Origin: Nocardioides luteus
Lineage (GTDB): Bacteria > Actinomycetota > Actinomycetes > Propionibacteriales > Nocardioidaceae
Direction: 5' to 3'
Assembly (NCBI RefSeq): GCF_015752315.1
Contig: NZ_JADOVJ010000001.1
Coordinates: forward strand, 4,580,501 to 4,644,500
Length of the DNA stretch: 64,000 bases
The notes under the pieces were generated by a model, which did no database searches, was not told the origin of the DNA, and worked only from the letters and a program-made list of their open reading frames with translations. A program made the position numbers and the translations under genes. Below are positions 45,239 to 54,826 of the stretch, piece after piece (within the stretch, counting starts at the first letter, position 1; each line of letters starts with the position of its first letter).

Positions 45239-47275
45239 ATGGGCAACCACCGAGCCGACGTCACCAGTGACAGTCCGCGTTCGGTCACCCCTTCCCCCGG
45301 AGCAACCACGAGCAGCAGCTACGTCGGGAAGCGGCGCGCAGCGCCGGCGACCGACAGCCCTGCTTCCAGGCCCGCTCCGCGAGCGACCGGATCGACCTCC
45401 TACGTCGGGAAGCGGCGTGCCGCGCCGTCCCCCGCCGTCGGGACCGCGACACCGACCCCCGCCCCTGAGACTGTTGAAGAGCCGGTCGCCAAGGCCCGGC
45501 CCAACCGCGTGGTCCTCGAGCAGACCGGCAAGATGCCGGTCGTCGGGTCTCCCCGCGACACCGAGGCCACCGACGGCCGCATCTCGACGGGTGAGCTGCG
45601 TGCCCTCGTCGAGGGCGACGGGGGCCCCTCCTTCCCGGCGACGTTCCCGACGACGCCGCCCGCCCCGCAGGCGCCCCGGCCGATCGTGCCGGTGCAGCGC
45701 CGGGCGGCCCAGATCGACCCGGTCCTGGCCGACCTGCTCTCCTCGATGGGCATCGACCCGGACAAGGTGACTCCCGAGGTGCTCGAGGACCTCGGCGTCG
45801 GGGGCATGACGACCTCCGAGCTCACCAAGTTCCTGACGCAGCCGACCAAGCCGGCGCCGATGAGGGCCGCGCTGAGCACGCCGGTCTCGACCAAGACCCC
45901 GCCTCGCGGCATCCCGGCAGCTCCGGCGCCGTCCCGCCCCGAGCCGGTGGCACCGGTCGCTCCCGTCGTTCCTGCCGCCCCGGCCGCGCCCGTCGCCCCG
46001 GAGCCGACCTTCCAGGCGCCCGAGCCGACGCACACCCCCAAGCCGCTGCGGATGGCCAACACGTTCGCGCCGCTGACCGGCAAGGTCCGCGCCGTGCGCC
46101 AGGCCCGCCAGATCCCGGCTCCCCCGATGGCCCCGGCGCCCGCTCCGGCCTACGAGCCCGAGGTCAGGGAGCCCCGCGGGTTCCAAGAGGCGTTCGACGC
46201 CCCGCCGACCTCCTTCAAGATCGACACCACCTCGTTCCCGGCCCCGCCGGTGTCGCTGCCGCAGCAGATCGACTTCGACTCGATGGCGATCGACCTTCCG
46301 GCCGAGACCTACACCGCCGACGCGCCCTACTACGAGGCTCCGCAGGCCGCCGAGCCGTTCTACCAGGACGACTACGCCGACGGCTACGGCCATGAGGCCC
46401 ACCAGGCCGAGGCCTACTTCCGCGCCGAGACCGGCAGCATCGACCTGCCGAGCATCAGCGAGATCGCGACCTACCGGCCCGAGCTCCACGACCTGCCGGC
46501 GGTCGAGACCACCGGCACGATGGTCGGCATCGGTGGCCCCACCCGGCCGCGCACCCGCCGGGCCGCTGCCGCGGCCGCCGGTGGCCGCCCGACGGTCCCG
46601 CTGACCGCTGGTGCCGCCGCTCTCGCCGCCGCCATCGGTGGCATCGCGCTGACCGGCGGACCGACGATGGTCGCCGCCGACGACGTACGCCTCGTCGGAG
46701 CCACCGCGCTCGGTGGCGACAGCGACATGGTCGTCGTCGGTGACCGCTCCGCGACCGTGACCCGTAACGACGAGCGCTCCGAGGCCGACACCGCGGCGAG
46801 CGACCGGGAGAAGGCGCTCCAGGGCGTCGACGTCCAGGCGGACAAGCAGGACAAGTTCCTCAAGTCCAACCTGTGGGAGCTCCCGATCCCGGCAGGCGTC
46901 TACCGCATCACCGGCACCTTCGGCTCTTCCGGCTCCAACTGGGCCAGCACCCACACCGGCCTGGACTTCGCGGCGCCCTACGGCACCCCGATCCACGCCA
47001 TCGCCCGCGGCACGGTCACCGAGACCGCGTGGGGCGGGGCCTACGGCAACCGGACGATCATCACCCTCGATGACGGCACCGAGATCTGGTACTGCCACCA
47101 GAGCGACTACGGCGTCTCCGTCGGCCAGACGGTCTCCCCCGGCGAGGTCATCGGCTACGTCGGCTCCACCGGAAACTCCACCGGCAACCACCTCCACGTC
47201 GAGGTCCGCCCCGGTGGTGGTGACGCCGTCGACCCGGACGCCGCGCTCAACGAGCACGGTGTCGACCCGAGCTGA
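45239..47275 (+). CDS. Membrane-anchored M23 peptidase with long cytosolic region
   Basis: A 678-residue protein predicted to cleave peptidoglycan peptides outside the membrane. The first 450 residues are Pro/Ala-rich and low-complexity, with two copies of SYVGKRRAAP (near residues 27 and 54). One membrane helix (about 453-475) follows, then an exported C-terminal M23 domain. The zinc ligands are His572 and Asp576 (HTGLDFAAPYG) and His653 in HLHVEV (His651 being the catalytic partner), with WYCHQSD between. The inside-long/outside-catalytic layout suggests that the tail ties hydrolysis to a cytosolic scaffold. The homologue of M. tuberculosis Rv0950c lies in the same place. Confidence 0.88.
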   Translation: MGNHRADVTSDSPRSVTPSPGATTSSSYVGKRRAAPATDSPASRPAPRATGSTSYVGKRRAAPSPAVGTATPTPAPETVEEPVAKARPNRVVLEQTGKMPVVGSPRDTEATDGRISTGELRALVEGDGGPSFPATFPTTPPAPQAPRPIVPVQRRAAQIDPVLADLLSSMGIDPDKVTPEVLEDLGVGGMTTSELTKFLTQPTKPAPMRAALSTPVSTKTPPRGIPAAPAPSRPEPVAPVAPVVPAAPAAPVAPEPTFQAPEPTHTPKPLRMANTFAPLTGKVRAVRQARQIPAPPMAPAPAPAYEPEVREPRGFQEAFDAPPTSFKIDTTSFPAPPVSLPQQIDFDSMAIDLPAETYTADAPYYEAPQAAEPFYQDDYADGYGHEAHQAEAYFRAETGSIDLPSISEIATYRPELHDLPAVETTGTMVGIGGPTRPRTRRAAAAAAGGRPTVPLTAGAAALAAAIGGIALTGGPTMVAADDVRLVGATALGGDSDMVVVGDRSATVTRNDERSEADTAASDREKALQGVDVQADKQDKFLKSNLWELPIPAGVYRITGTFGSSGSNWASTHTGLDFAAPYGTPIHAIARGTVTETAWGGAYGNRTIITLDDGTEIWYCHQSDYGVSVGQTVSPGEVIGYVGSTGNSTGNHLHVEVRPGGGDAVDPDAALNEHGVDPS

Positions 47276-47281
47276 CACAGA

Positions 47282-47352
47282 GCCGAGTCGGCGCAACTGC
47301 ACGCCTTGGAGCGAAGCGAAGCGAGCGAGGCGTGCCGTTGCGCCGACTCGGC
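47282..47352. terminator. Long bidirectional hairpin between M23 and pcrA
   Basis: GCCGAGTCGGCGCAAC (47282-47297) pairs perfectly with 47337-47352, and CACGCCT (47300-47306) with AGGCGTG (47328-47334) inside it. The 21-nt apical loop holds GCGAAGCGAAGCGAGCG, a short iteration of GCGAA/GCGAG. It lies between two convergent genes. Confidence 0.75.
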
Positions 47353-47413
47353 GTACCCCGAGGAGACAGCCGCCTATGCGACTGGCGCCACATGAGCCTT
47401 CAGCCGCCCCGAG

Positions 47414-49873
47414 TCACAGCTTCTCGACCGGCGCGTAGCGGAGAAGCAACCGCTTGACGCCCGTATCCCCGAAGTCGATGCTCGCGACCTGCTTGTCGCC
47501 CGATCCCTCGATGGTGACGACGGTGCCGAGACCGAAGGAGTCGTGGGTGACCCGGTCGCCCGGGTCGAGCGAGGGCACCGCGCGGGCAGGCTTGGACTTG
47601 GCGGCGGCATCCGCGCGCAGGGCGGCCGAGGAGAAGTTGCGACGCCCGGCGGCCGTGGGCTGGCCGAGCCGCTGACCACCGCCCCAGCTGTCGCCGGCGA
47701 AGTTGGGCCGGCCCCAGGAGGACATCTCCTTCTCCGTACGCCGCCAGTCGACCAGGTCGACCGGGAGCTCGTCGAGGAAGCGGCTGCCCGGGTTGTGCGA
47801 CGGCGCACCCCAAGCGGACCGGACGACGGCACGCGAGATGAAGAGCCGCTTCTCGGCGCGGGTGATGCCGACGTAGGCCAGCCGGCGCTCCTCCTCGAGC
47901 TCGGTGCCGTCACCCAGGGCCCGGGAGTGCGGGAAGACGCCGTCCTCCATGCCGGTGAGGAAGACCGCGGGGAACTCGAGGCCCTTGGCGGTGTGGAGGG
48001 TCATCAGCGTGACCACGCCGTCCTCGTCGTCGGGGATCTGGTCGGTGTCGGCGACCAGGGCCACCCGCTCCAGGAAGTCGGCGAGGCCGGGCTCGACGGT
48101 GCCTGCGTCGACGTCGGCCGGGTCGGCGCTCGGGGCGGCGACGGGGTCGTCGGAGAACTCGCGCGCCACGGCGACGAGCTCGGCGAGGTTCTCCACCCGG
48201 GTCTCGTCCTGCGGGTCGTCGGACTCCTCGAGGGAGACGAGATAGCCCGAGCGGTCGAGCACCGTCTCCAGGATGACGTCGGCACGCTCGCCGGCGTCGA
48301 CCATCTGCAGCAGCTCCTCGACCATCGCGACGAAGGCCTTGATGTTGGTCAGGCTGCGGGTGGCCATGCCGGGGGCGTCCTCGGCCTTCTGCAGCGCCTC
48401 CCAGAAGGTCAGGCCGTCGCGCTCGGCCAGCGCGTTGACGCAGGCCACGGCGCGGTCGCCGATGCCACGCTTGGGGGTGTTGAGGATCCGTCGCAGCGAG
48501 ACCTGGTCGTCGGGGTTGGCCAGCGTGCGCAGGTAGGCCAGGGCGTCGCGTACCTCCTTGCGCTCGTAGAAGCGCACGCCGCCGACGACCTTGTAGGGCT
48601 GGCCGGTGCGGATGAACACCTCCTCGAACACGCGCGACTGGGCGTTGGTGCGGTAGAAGACGGCGATGTCGGCGGCCTTGAGCCCGCCGTCGACGAGCTT
48701 GTCGATCTCGTCGGAGACGAACCGCGCCTCGTCGCGCTCGTCGTCGGCGACGTAGCCGACGATGCGCTCGCCGTTGCCGGCGTCGCTCCACAGGGCCTTC
48801 TCCTTGCGGCCCTTGTTGTGCTTGATGACCGCGTTGGCGGCGGTGAGGATCGTCTGCGTGGAGCGGTAGTTCTGCTCCAGCAGGATCGTGGTCGCGTCGG
48901 GGAAGTCCTGCTCGAAGTCGAGGATGTTGCGGATGTTGGCGCCGCGGAAGGCGTAGATCGACTGGTCGGCGTCACCGACCACCATCAGCTCGGCCGGTTC
49001 GCTACGAGGCGCCTCGTCGGCGTAGGAGTCGGTCAGCGCGGTGTCATCCATGCGATCCGCACACAGCTCGTGGACCAGGGCGTACTGGGCGTGGTTGGTG
49101 TCCTGGTATTCATCGACCAGCACGTGGCGGAACCGGCGCCGGTAGACCTCGCGCACCTCGGGATAGGCCCGGAACAGCTCGACGGTCGACATGATCAGGT
49201 CGTCGAAGTCGAGGGCGTTCGCCTGCCGCAGGCGCTTCTGGTACTCCTTGTAGGCCGCGACGTAGGTCTGCTCGAGGTGGTTGCGAGCGTCCTTCTCGGC
49301 CGCTTCGACGTCGCGCAGCTCGTTCTTCTGGTCGCTGACCCAGTTGAGCACCTGGCCGGGCTGGTAGTGACGCGGGTCCAGGTCGAGGTCGCTGAGCACC
49401 AGCTGCATCAGCCGCTTCTGGTCCTGCGCGTCGTAGATCGAGAAGTTGGACTTGAGCCCGACCTTGTCGATCTCCTTGCGGAGGATCCGCACGCAGGCGC
49501 TGTGGAACGTGGAGACCCACATGATCCGGGCACGCTTGCCGACCAGGGCCTCGACGCGCTGTTTCATCTCGGCGGCGGCCTTGTTGGTGAAGGTGATCGC
49601 CAGGATGCTGCCGGGATGGGCACCGCGCTGGGAGATCAGCCACGCGATCCGTCGGGTCAGCACCCGGGTCTTGCCCGACCCCGCACCCGCGACGACCAGC
49701 AGGGGCGCACCCTGGTGCTGCACCGCCGCCTTCTGGGGCTCGTTGAGCCCGTCCAGGAGCTCCTCGGCGCTCGGTCCACGCCGTTGCGTACGCGGCTCGT
49801 CGGCCGGCTGCGCCGAGGCGAAGGCCTCGAGGCCCGGGATGGTGGCAACAGGGGTCTGGTCAGGCGTACTCAT
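47414..49873 (-). CDS. pcrA: ATP-dependent DNA helicase PcrA/UvrD
   Basis: An 819-residue SF1A 3'-5' helicase for DNA repair and replication-transcription conflicts. Walker A is GAGSGKT (63-69), Walker B/motif II is DEYQD (about 250), with GDADQSIYAFRGA, LEQNYRS, LMTLHTAKGLEFP and YVGITRAEKRL in order. The C-terminal segment GDRVTHDSFGLGTVV...FGDTGVKRLLLRYAPVEKL is the Tudor-like domain that in PcrA binds RNA polymerase. No defect is visible. Confidence 0.95.
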   Translation of the reverse strand: MSTPDQTPVATIPGLEAFASAQPADEPRTQRRGPSAEELLDGLNEPQKAAVQHQGAPLLVVAGAGSGKTRVLTRRIAWLISQRGAHPGSILAITFTNKAAAEMKQRVEALVGKRARIMWVSTFHSACVRILRKEIDKVGLKSNFSIYDAQDQKRLMQLVLSDLDLDPRHYQPGQVLNWVSDQKNELRDVEAAEKDARNHLEQTYVAAYKEYQKRLRQANALDFDDLIMSTVELFRAYPEVREVYRRRFRHVLVDEYQDTNHAQYALVHELCADRMDDTALTDSYADEAPRSEPAELMVVGDADQSIYAFRGANIRNILDFEQDFPDATTILLEQNYRSTQTILTAANAVIKHNKGRKEKALWSDAGNGERIVGYVADDERDEARFVSDEIDKLVDGGLKAADIAVFYRTNAQSRVFEEVFIRTGQPYKVVGGVRFYERKEVRDALAYLRTLANPDDQVSLRRILNTPKRGIGDRAVACVNALAERDGLTFWEALQKAEDAPGMATRSLTNIKAFVAMVEELLQMVDAGERADVILETVLDRSGYLVSLEESDDPQDETRVENLAELVAVAREFSDDPVAAPSADPADVDAGTVEPGLADFLERVALVADTDQIPDDEDGVVTLMTLHTAKGLEFPAVFLTGMEDGVFPHSRALGDGTELEEERRLAYVGITRAEKRLFISRAVVRSAWGAPSHNPGSRFLDELPVDLVDWRRTEKEMSSWGRPNFAGDSWGGGQRLGQPTAAGRRNFSSAALRADAAAKSKPARAVPSLDPGDRVTHDSFGLGTVVTIEGSGDKQVASIDFGDTGVKRLLLRYAPVEKL

Positions 49874-49934
49874 GCTGCCTCCAGCCTAGGGCGTAGCACC
49901 GACAAGACGCGGGTCGGCGGGCCCTCGACAACGG

Positions 49935-50297
49935 TCAGGAAGCGACGTGCGCGGACGACCAGAAGACGGCCACGCAGACGTTGATGACCGTCAGGCCGAA
50001 GATCGTCCAGTAGAGGCCGTCGGAGATCTTCGGCTTGCGCAGCTGGGACATGACCAGGCCGAGGACGACCAGGCCGATCACGAGCTTCACGCCGACCTTC
50101 GCGTGGTCGACCGGACCGTCGCCCATCTCGAGGACGCCGACGAGCAGCAGCCCGGCCAGGAACGCGGTGCCGGAGCCGTCACGCATGAGGCCGTTGGCCA
50201 CCTTGTCAGGGGCCTTGATCTGCACCAGCAGGCCGCCGAAGAGCGCCGCGAAGCCGAGCAGGTGAATGACGAGCAGGATGTGCCGCACGATCTCCAT
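49935..50297 (-). CDS. Small polytopic membrane protein
   Basis: A 120-residue protein with four predicted helices (ILLVIHLLGFAALFGGLL, AFLAGLLLVGVLEM, VGVKLVIGLVVLGLVMS, LYWTIFGLTVINVCVAVFW). The ATG at 50297 is preferred to an upstream TTG. I do not recognise a functional family. It lies 62 bp upstream of pcrA on the same strand and is divergent from the SulP/carbonic anhydrase gene. Confidence 0.75.
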   Translation of the reverse strand: MEIVRHILLVIHLLGFAALFGGLLVQIKAPDKVANGLMRDGSGTAFLAGLLLVGVLEMGDGPVDHAKVGVKLVIGLVVLGLVMSQLRKPKISDGLYWTIFGLTVINVCVAVFWSSAHVAS

Positions 50298-50467
50298 GGG
50301 CAAAGACTAGAGCCCCCGCCTCGGAGCCCATCAGGCGGTACCGCATCGACGCGTTTTCGAACGATCACACGAATTTGATCACATTCGCCTTGGGGAATTC
50401 CGATGCGTCTGCCTACTCTCACCGTGACCGCCACCATCGCTCTCGGCTCCGCAAGGAGGATTCTGAC

Positions 50468-52738
50468 GTGTCATCACCTCGCCCGACCCTGCCCACCGGC
50501 GGGTCCAGACCGCTCGATCAGCTCCGCCAGTCCATTCGCTTCGACGTACCGGCCTCGCTGGTCGTCTTCCTCGTCGCCGTGCCGCTCTCGCTCGGCATCG
50601 CCGTCGCCTCCGGTGCACCTGTCGCCGCAGGCCTGATCGCCGCCGCGGCCGGCGGCATCGTCGCCGGCCTCTTCGGCGGCTCTCCCCTGCAGGTCAGCGG
50701 CCCCGCTGCCGGCATGACCGTCGTCGTGGCCGAGACGGTCGCCGAGTTCGGATGGGAGGCGACCTGCGCCATCACCGTGATGGCCGGGATGCTCCAGGTC
50801 GTGCTCGGCGCCACCCGGCTGGGACGCTACGCGCTGGCGATCTCGCCCACCGTCGTCAGCGCGATGCTCGCCGCGATCGGTATCTCGATCGTGCTCGGCC
50901 AGCTCAACGTCGCCCTCGGCGGCCGATCGCAGTCCAGCGCGTTCGAGAACGTCAAGCACATCATCGGCAACGCGCAGGAACCCAACGTCCACGCCGTCCT
51001 GGCCGGGCTCGGGGTGATCGCCATCCTGCTCGCCTGGCCACGGCTCCCGCAGCGGATCCGCGCGGTGCCCGGCCAACTGGTGGCCGTCGTCGCGCTCACC
51101 CTGCTCGCGGCCGCGTGGCTGCCTGGTGCCGAGCGGGTCGAGCTCGGCACCGACCTGCTCGACGAGATCGGCTCGGTCGCGCTGCCCGAAGGCACCCCGC
51201 TCGCCGTGGCCGGCGCGGTGCTGACCGTCGCTCTGGTCGCGAGCGTCGAGAGCCTGCTCTCCGCGGTCGCCGTCGACAAGCTGCACGGCGGCCAGCGCAG
51301 CAACCTCAACCGCGAGCTCATCGGTCAGGGACTGGCCAACACCGCCTCCGGTGCCCTGGGCGGCCTCCCGGTCACGGGCGTCATCGTGCGCAGCTCGACC
51401 AACGTCGCGGCGGGGGCGCGCACCCGTGTCTCCGCGATCCTGCACGGTGTCTGGGTGCTCCTCTTCGCCCTCGTCCTGGTCGGGCTGGTCGAGCAGATCC
51501 CGCTCGCCGCACTGGCCGGACTGCTGATCATGATGGGCACCGGCCTGGTCAGGCCCGCCGACATCTCCCAGGCGCATGCCCGCGGCGAGCTGTGGATCTA
51601 CGCGCTCACCATCACCGGGGTGCTCGCGCTCAACCTCATCGAGGGTGTCCTGATCGGCCTGGTCGCCACTCTGGTCCTGGTGCTGTGGCGGCTGGTCCAC
51701 GTGCGGATCGACGTACGCCCGTCCGGCCAGGCGGCCGACGGCCGCGAGAAGTGGCTGGTCGAGGTGCACGGCAGTCTCTCGTTCCTGGCCACGCCGACGC
51801 TGGTGAGCAGGCTCGACACGATCCCGGAGGGTCAGCTCGTCGAGCTCGACCTCCTGGTCGACTACCTCGACCCGGCCGGGCGCGATCAGCTCGACCACTG
51901 GCGGGCCCGCTACGAGGCCGCCGGCGGCACGGTGCTCGTGGAGCACTCCGGGCCGCACGGCGCCGAGGCGCCCCGTCAGGAGCGGGCGCTGAAGGCACCT
52001 CCGATCAGCCCGCGGGGGCTGCTTCCGTGGGGCGCCTGGCAGGACGTACGCACCGACCGCACCGACCCGCACCACCCGCTGGCCCTCGGCGTCCGGGAGT
52101 ACCACCGCCGGCACGCGGCACCGCTGCGGCCGGTCTACGAGGGGCTCGCCGACGGCCAGGAGCCGCAGGCGGTCTTCCTGACCTGCGTCGACTCGAGGGT
52201 CGTGCCCAACCTGATCACGTCCAGCGGCCCTGGCGACCTGCTGACGGTCCGCACCATGGGCAACCTCGTGCCCGAGCCGGGCAGCACGGACAGCTCGGTC
52301 GCGGCGCCGATGCTCTTCGGCGTCGACGACCTCGGCATCAACACCGTCGTCGTCTGCGGCCACTCGCGCTGCGGCGCGATCACCTCGGCGCTGGAGAGCA
52401 CCCGCGCCGGCGAGGTGCCCGCGGGGCCGGTCGGTGACTGGCTGCGCCACGCGGCGCCGGCGATCCAGGAGTGGCAGACCGGGCATCCGGTCGGTCTCGC
52501 CGCTGCCGCGGCCGGCCGGAGCGAGGTCGACCAGGTCTCCCAGGTCAACGTCGCGGTGATGATCGACCGGCTCGGGGAGCTGCTGGCAGGTCGGGACGTA
52601 CGTCTCGTGGGGCTGTTCCTGGACATCTCCGACGGCACGCTGCAGATCCTGCGCGGCGACGGGTTCACGACGCTGACCGACGCGGAGACCGACGAGCTCG
52701 CCCACCTGATGGAGGCGAGGCCGCCCGAGCCCGCGTGA
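50468..52738 (+). CDS. SulP-family transporter fused to beta-carbonic anhydrase
   Basis: A 756-residue fusion. Residues about 20-410 form an anion permease of the SulP group (FDVPASLVVFLVAVPLSLGIA, GPAAGMTVVVAE, VESLLSAVAVDKLHGG, LPVTGVIVRSSTNV). A STAS-like segment follows (about 435-500). The C-terminal 230 residues are a beta-carbonic anhydrase with zinc/catalytic residues Cys573, Asp575 and Arg577 (TCVDSR) and His632/Cys635 (GHSRCG). Transport of bicarbonate coupled to its hydration is the likely role, as proposed for M. tuberculosis Rv3273. The GTG at 50468 has AGGAGG 8 nt upstream. Confidence 0.92.
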   Translation: MSSPRPTLPTGGSRPLDQLRQSIRFDVPASLVVFLVAVPLSLGIAVASGAPVAAGLIAAAAGGIVAGLFGGSPLQVSGPAAGMTVVVAETVAEFGWEATCAITVMAGMLQVVLGATRLGRYALAISPTVVSAMLAAIGISIVLGQLNVALGGRSQSSAFENVKHIIGNAQEPNVHAVLAGLGVIAILLAWPRLPQRIRAVPGQLVAVVALTLLAAAWLPGAERVELGTDLLDEIGSVALPEGTPLAVAGAVLTVALVASVESLLSAVAVDKLHGGQRSNLNRELIGQGLANTASGALGGLPVTGVIVRSSTNVAAGARTRVSAILHGVWVLLFALVLVGLVEQIPLAALAGLLIMMGTGLVRPADISQAHARGELWIYALTITGVLALNLIEGVLIGLVATLVLVLWRLVHVRIDVRPSGQAADGREKWLVEVHGSLSFLATPTLVSRLDTIPEGQLVELDLLVDYLDPAGRDQLDHWRARYEAAGGTVLVEHSGPHGAEAPRQERALKAPPISPRGLLPWGAWQDVRTDRTDPHHPLALGVREYHRRHAAPLRPVYEGLADGQEPQAVFLTCVDSRVVPNLITSSGPGDLLTVRTMGNLVPEPGSTDSSVAAPMLFGVDDLGINTVVVCGHSRCGAITSALESTRAGEVPAGPVGDWLRHAAPAIQEWQTGHPVGLAAAAAGRSEVDQVSQVNVAVMIDRLGELLAGRDVRLVGLFLDISDGTLQILRGDGFTTLTDAETDELAHLMEARPPEPA

Positions 52739-52747
52739 CCGGGACCC

Positions 52748-53395
52748 CTAGAGCAGGCGGCGGTCGTTGGCCCAGCGAGTGAGCTCGTGACGGCTCGACA
52801 GCTGCAGCTTGCGCAGCACGTTGGACATGTGGGTCTCGACCGTCTTGATCGAGATGAACAGCTCTCCGGCGACCTCCTTGTAGGAGTAGCCGCGGGCGAT
52901 GAGGCGCATCACCTCGCGCTCTCGTTCGGTCAGACGGTCGAGGTCCTCGTCGATGTCGGCGATGGCGATGGTGCCGGCGAAGGCATCGAGCACGAAGCCG
53001 GCCAGGCGCGGCGAGAAGACCGCGTCTCCCCCGGACACCCGCTGGATCGCGGCGACCAGCTCGGCGCCGGTGATGGTCTTGGTGACGTAGCCGCGGGCAC
53101 CGCCGCGGATGGTGCCGATGACGTCCTCGGCCGCGTCGGAGACCGACAGCGCGAGATAGCGCGGCGAGCCGTCGACGGCCGGGGCCTTGCGCATCACCTC
53201 GACGCCGCCACCACCGGGGAGGTGCACGTCGAGCAGCACCACGTCGGGCTTGCCCTCCGCGATCGCCTTGACCGCGGTGTCGACGTCCTCGGCCTCCCCG
53301 ACGATCCGGATGACCGGCGACCGGCTCAGCTCGGCGCGTACGCCGGTGCGGAACATCGCGTGGTCGTCCACGATGACGACCTTGACCTCACTCAT
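52748..53395 (-). CDS. NarL/LuxR-family response regulator (LiaR-like)
   Basis: A 215-residue regulator. The receiver has the acidic pair DDH (10-12), the phosphorylatable Asp in VVLLDVHLPG (about 56), and Lys in YVTKTITG. The LuxR-type HTH is LTEREREVMRLIARGYSYKEVAGELFISIKTVETHMSNVLRKL. It overlaps the histidine kinase gene by 4 bp (ATGA), so they form a two-component pair. It probably controls the divergent PspC-domain genes. Confidence 0.93.
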   Translation of the reverse strand: MSEVKVVIVDDHAMFRTGVRAELSRSPVIRIVGEAEDVDTAVKAIAEGKPDVVLLDVHLPGGGGVEVMRKAPAVDGSPRYLALSVSDAAEDVIGTIRGGARGYVTKTITGAELVAAIQRVSGGDAVFSPRLAGFVLDAFAGTIAIADIDEDLDRLTEREREVMRLIARGYSYKEVAGELFISIKTVETHMSNVLRKLQLSSRHELTRWANDRRLL

Positions 53396-54702
53396 GCCCG
53401 TTCTCCTTCATACCCGGCCTCCTTCGTGCGAGGCTGCTTCAGCCGCACCTCGGTGCCTTCTCCCGGTGACGATCTCACCACAGCCGAGCCGCCGTGGCGC
53501 GACATCCGGTCGATGATGCTGTCGCGTACGCCGTGCCGGTCCGCGGAGATCTCGTCCACCACGAAGCCGGCGCCGCGGTCGCGGACGAAGACCTCGAAGG
53601 CCTCATCGGTCGCCTCCGCGTAGACGTCGACCCGTCCGGTGCCGGCGTGCTTGGCGGCGTTGGTGACGGCCTCGCGGGTGGCGGCGACGATGGGCCTCAC
53701 CGTCTCGTCGTAGGGCCCGTCGCCGACGACCACCACGTCGACGGTCACGCCGTGGGCGTCCTCGACCTCGGCGGTGGCCGCCTTCAGCGCCGCGGCGAAG
53801 GTCTCGTCGGCCTCGGCCGGGGTCGAGAAGAGCCACTCCCGCAGGTCACGCTCCTGGGCGCGGGCGAGCTTCTGCACCATCGCAGGGTCGCCGGAGTTGC
53901 GCTGGATCAGCGCGAGCGTCTGGAGGACGGAGTCGTGCAGGTGGGCGGCCATGTCGGCGCGCTCCTGGCTCCGGATCCGCTCCTCGCGCTCGCTGCCGAG
54001 GTCGCTGGCGAGCTGACGCACCCACGGCCCGGCGACGAGGAAGCCCGCGGCGAGCACGATCAGCCCGGCGATGATCAGCGCGGTGGCGTTGCCGAGGTCG
54101 AGCTGGCCACCGGCGAGGATCACCGCGAACAGCATCAGCCCGACGCCGACCCCGACCCGGACATAGGCCCGCCAGCCGCCCTTGCCGAAGACCATCCGCA
54201 CCAGGTCGAGACGCCCGGTGCCGTCGATCCAGCGCTCGCGCTGGGCGGCGTCGGCCTGGCGCCACAGCAGCGCGACACCGGCGACGCCGAGCATCGCCGG
54301 CCAGATCAGGGCGCCCGCGCCGAGCACCGTGTCGAAGAGCACGACGGCGCCGAACCCGAGCGCGAGCAGCGCGATCGCCGGCCCCTTGTCGACGCCTCCG
54401 GGGCGCGAGGACGGGCGGCGGCCGCCGCGGGTCGCGCTCTCGCCGCCCGGGGTGGACTGCTCGATGTGGGGTGCGGCGGGGATGAAGATCCACAGCGCGG
54501 CGTAGAGCACCACGCCGAAGCCGCTGAACACCGCCGTCACCACGAAGAACGCGCGCACGGCCAGCACCGGCAGGCCGAGGTGCTCGGCCAGGCCGGCGGC
54601 CACGCCACCGATCACCGACGCGTCGGTGTCTCGGTAGGCGCGGCGTACCGCGGGCTCCGGGGGCGGTGCCGGCAGCTCTGCCGTCGCATGGGTCGTCGTC
54701 AT
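53392..54702 (-). CDS. PspC-domain histidine kinase
   Basis: A 436-residue sensor kinase: N-terminal PspC domain (RDTDASVIGGVAAGLAEHLG, residues about 24-43, then one helix), additional helices forming a membrane region to about residue 230, a HisKA_3 dimer box with His in AHLHDSVLQTLA (about 254), and an HATPase with ATREAVTNAAKHAG and DRGAGF. This is the actinobacterial form of the LiaS/PspC envelope-stress kinase. ATG at 54702 was chosen; starts a few codons upstream are possible and none has a clear Shine-Dalgarno. Confidence 0.9.
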   Translation of the reverse strand: MTTTHATAELPAPPPEPAVRRAYRDTDASVIGGVAAGLAEHLGLPVLAVRAFFVVTAVFSGFGVVLYAALWIFIPAAPHIEQSTPGGESATRGGRRPSSRPGGVDKGPAIALLALGFGAVVLFDTVLGAGALIWPAMLGVAGVALLWRQADAAQRERWIDGTGRLDLVRMVFGKGGWRAYVRVGVGVGLMLFAVILAGGQLDLGNATALIIAGLIVLAAGFLVAGPWVRQLASDLGSEREERIRSQERADMAAHLHDSVLQTLALIQRNSGDPAMVQKLARAQERDLREWLFSTPAEADETFAAALKAATAEVEDAHGVTVDVVVVGDGPYDETVRPIVAATREAVTNAAKHAGTGRVDVYAEATDEAFEVFVRDRGAGFVVDEISADRHGVRDSIIDRMSRHGGSAVVRSSPGEGTEVRLKQPRTKEAGYEGERA

Positions 54703-54826
54703 GATGACAACCATCGTCACACCAACCGGGGGCGGGTGCCATGAGGATTCACCCTGATCCTGGCGCGTCGAGAACTCAGGGCCGTCCCTGATGGCCTGCG
54801 ACGGGCCGAGGGGTCAGAGTAGGGGT

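Noticed and set aside
47543..49984. An 813-codon open frame antisense to pcrA
   Set aside because: Low-complexity translation and no start context; the helicase motifs are on the other strand.
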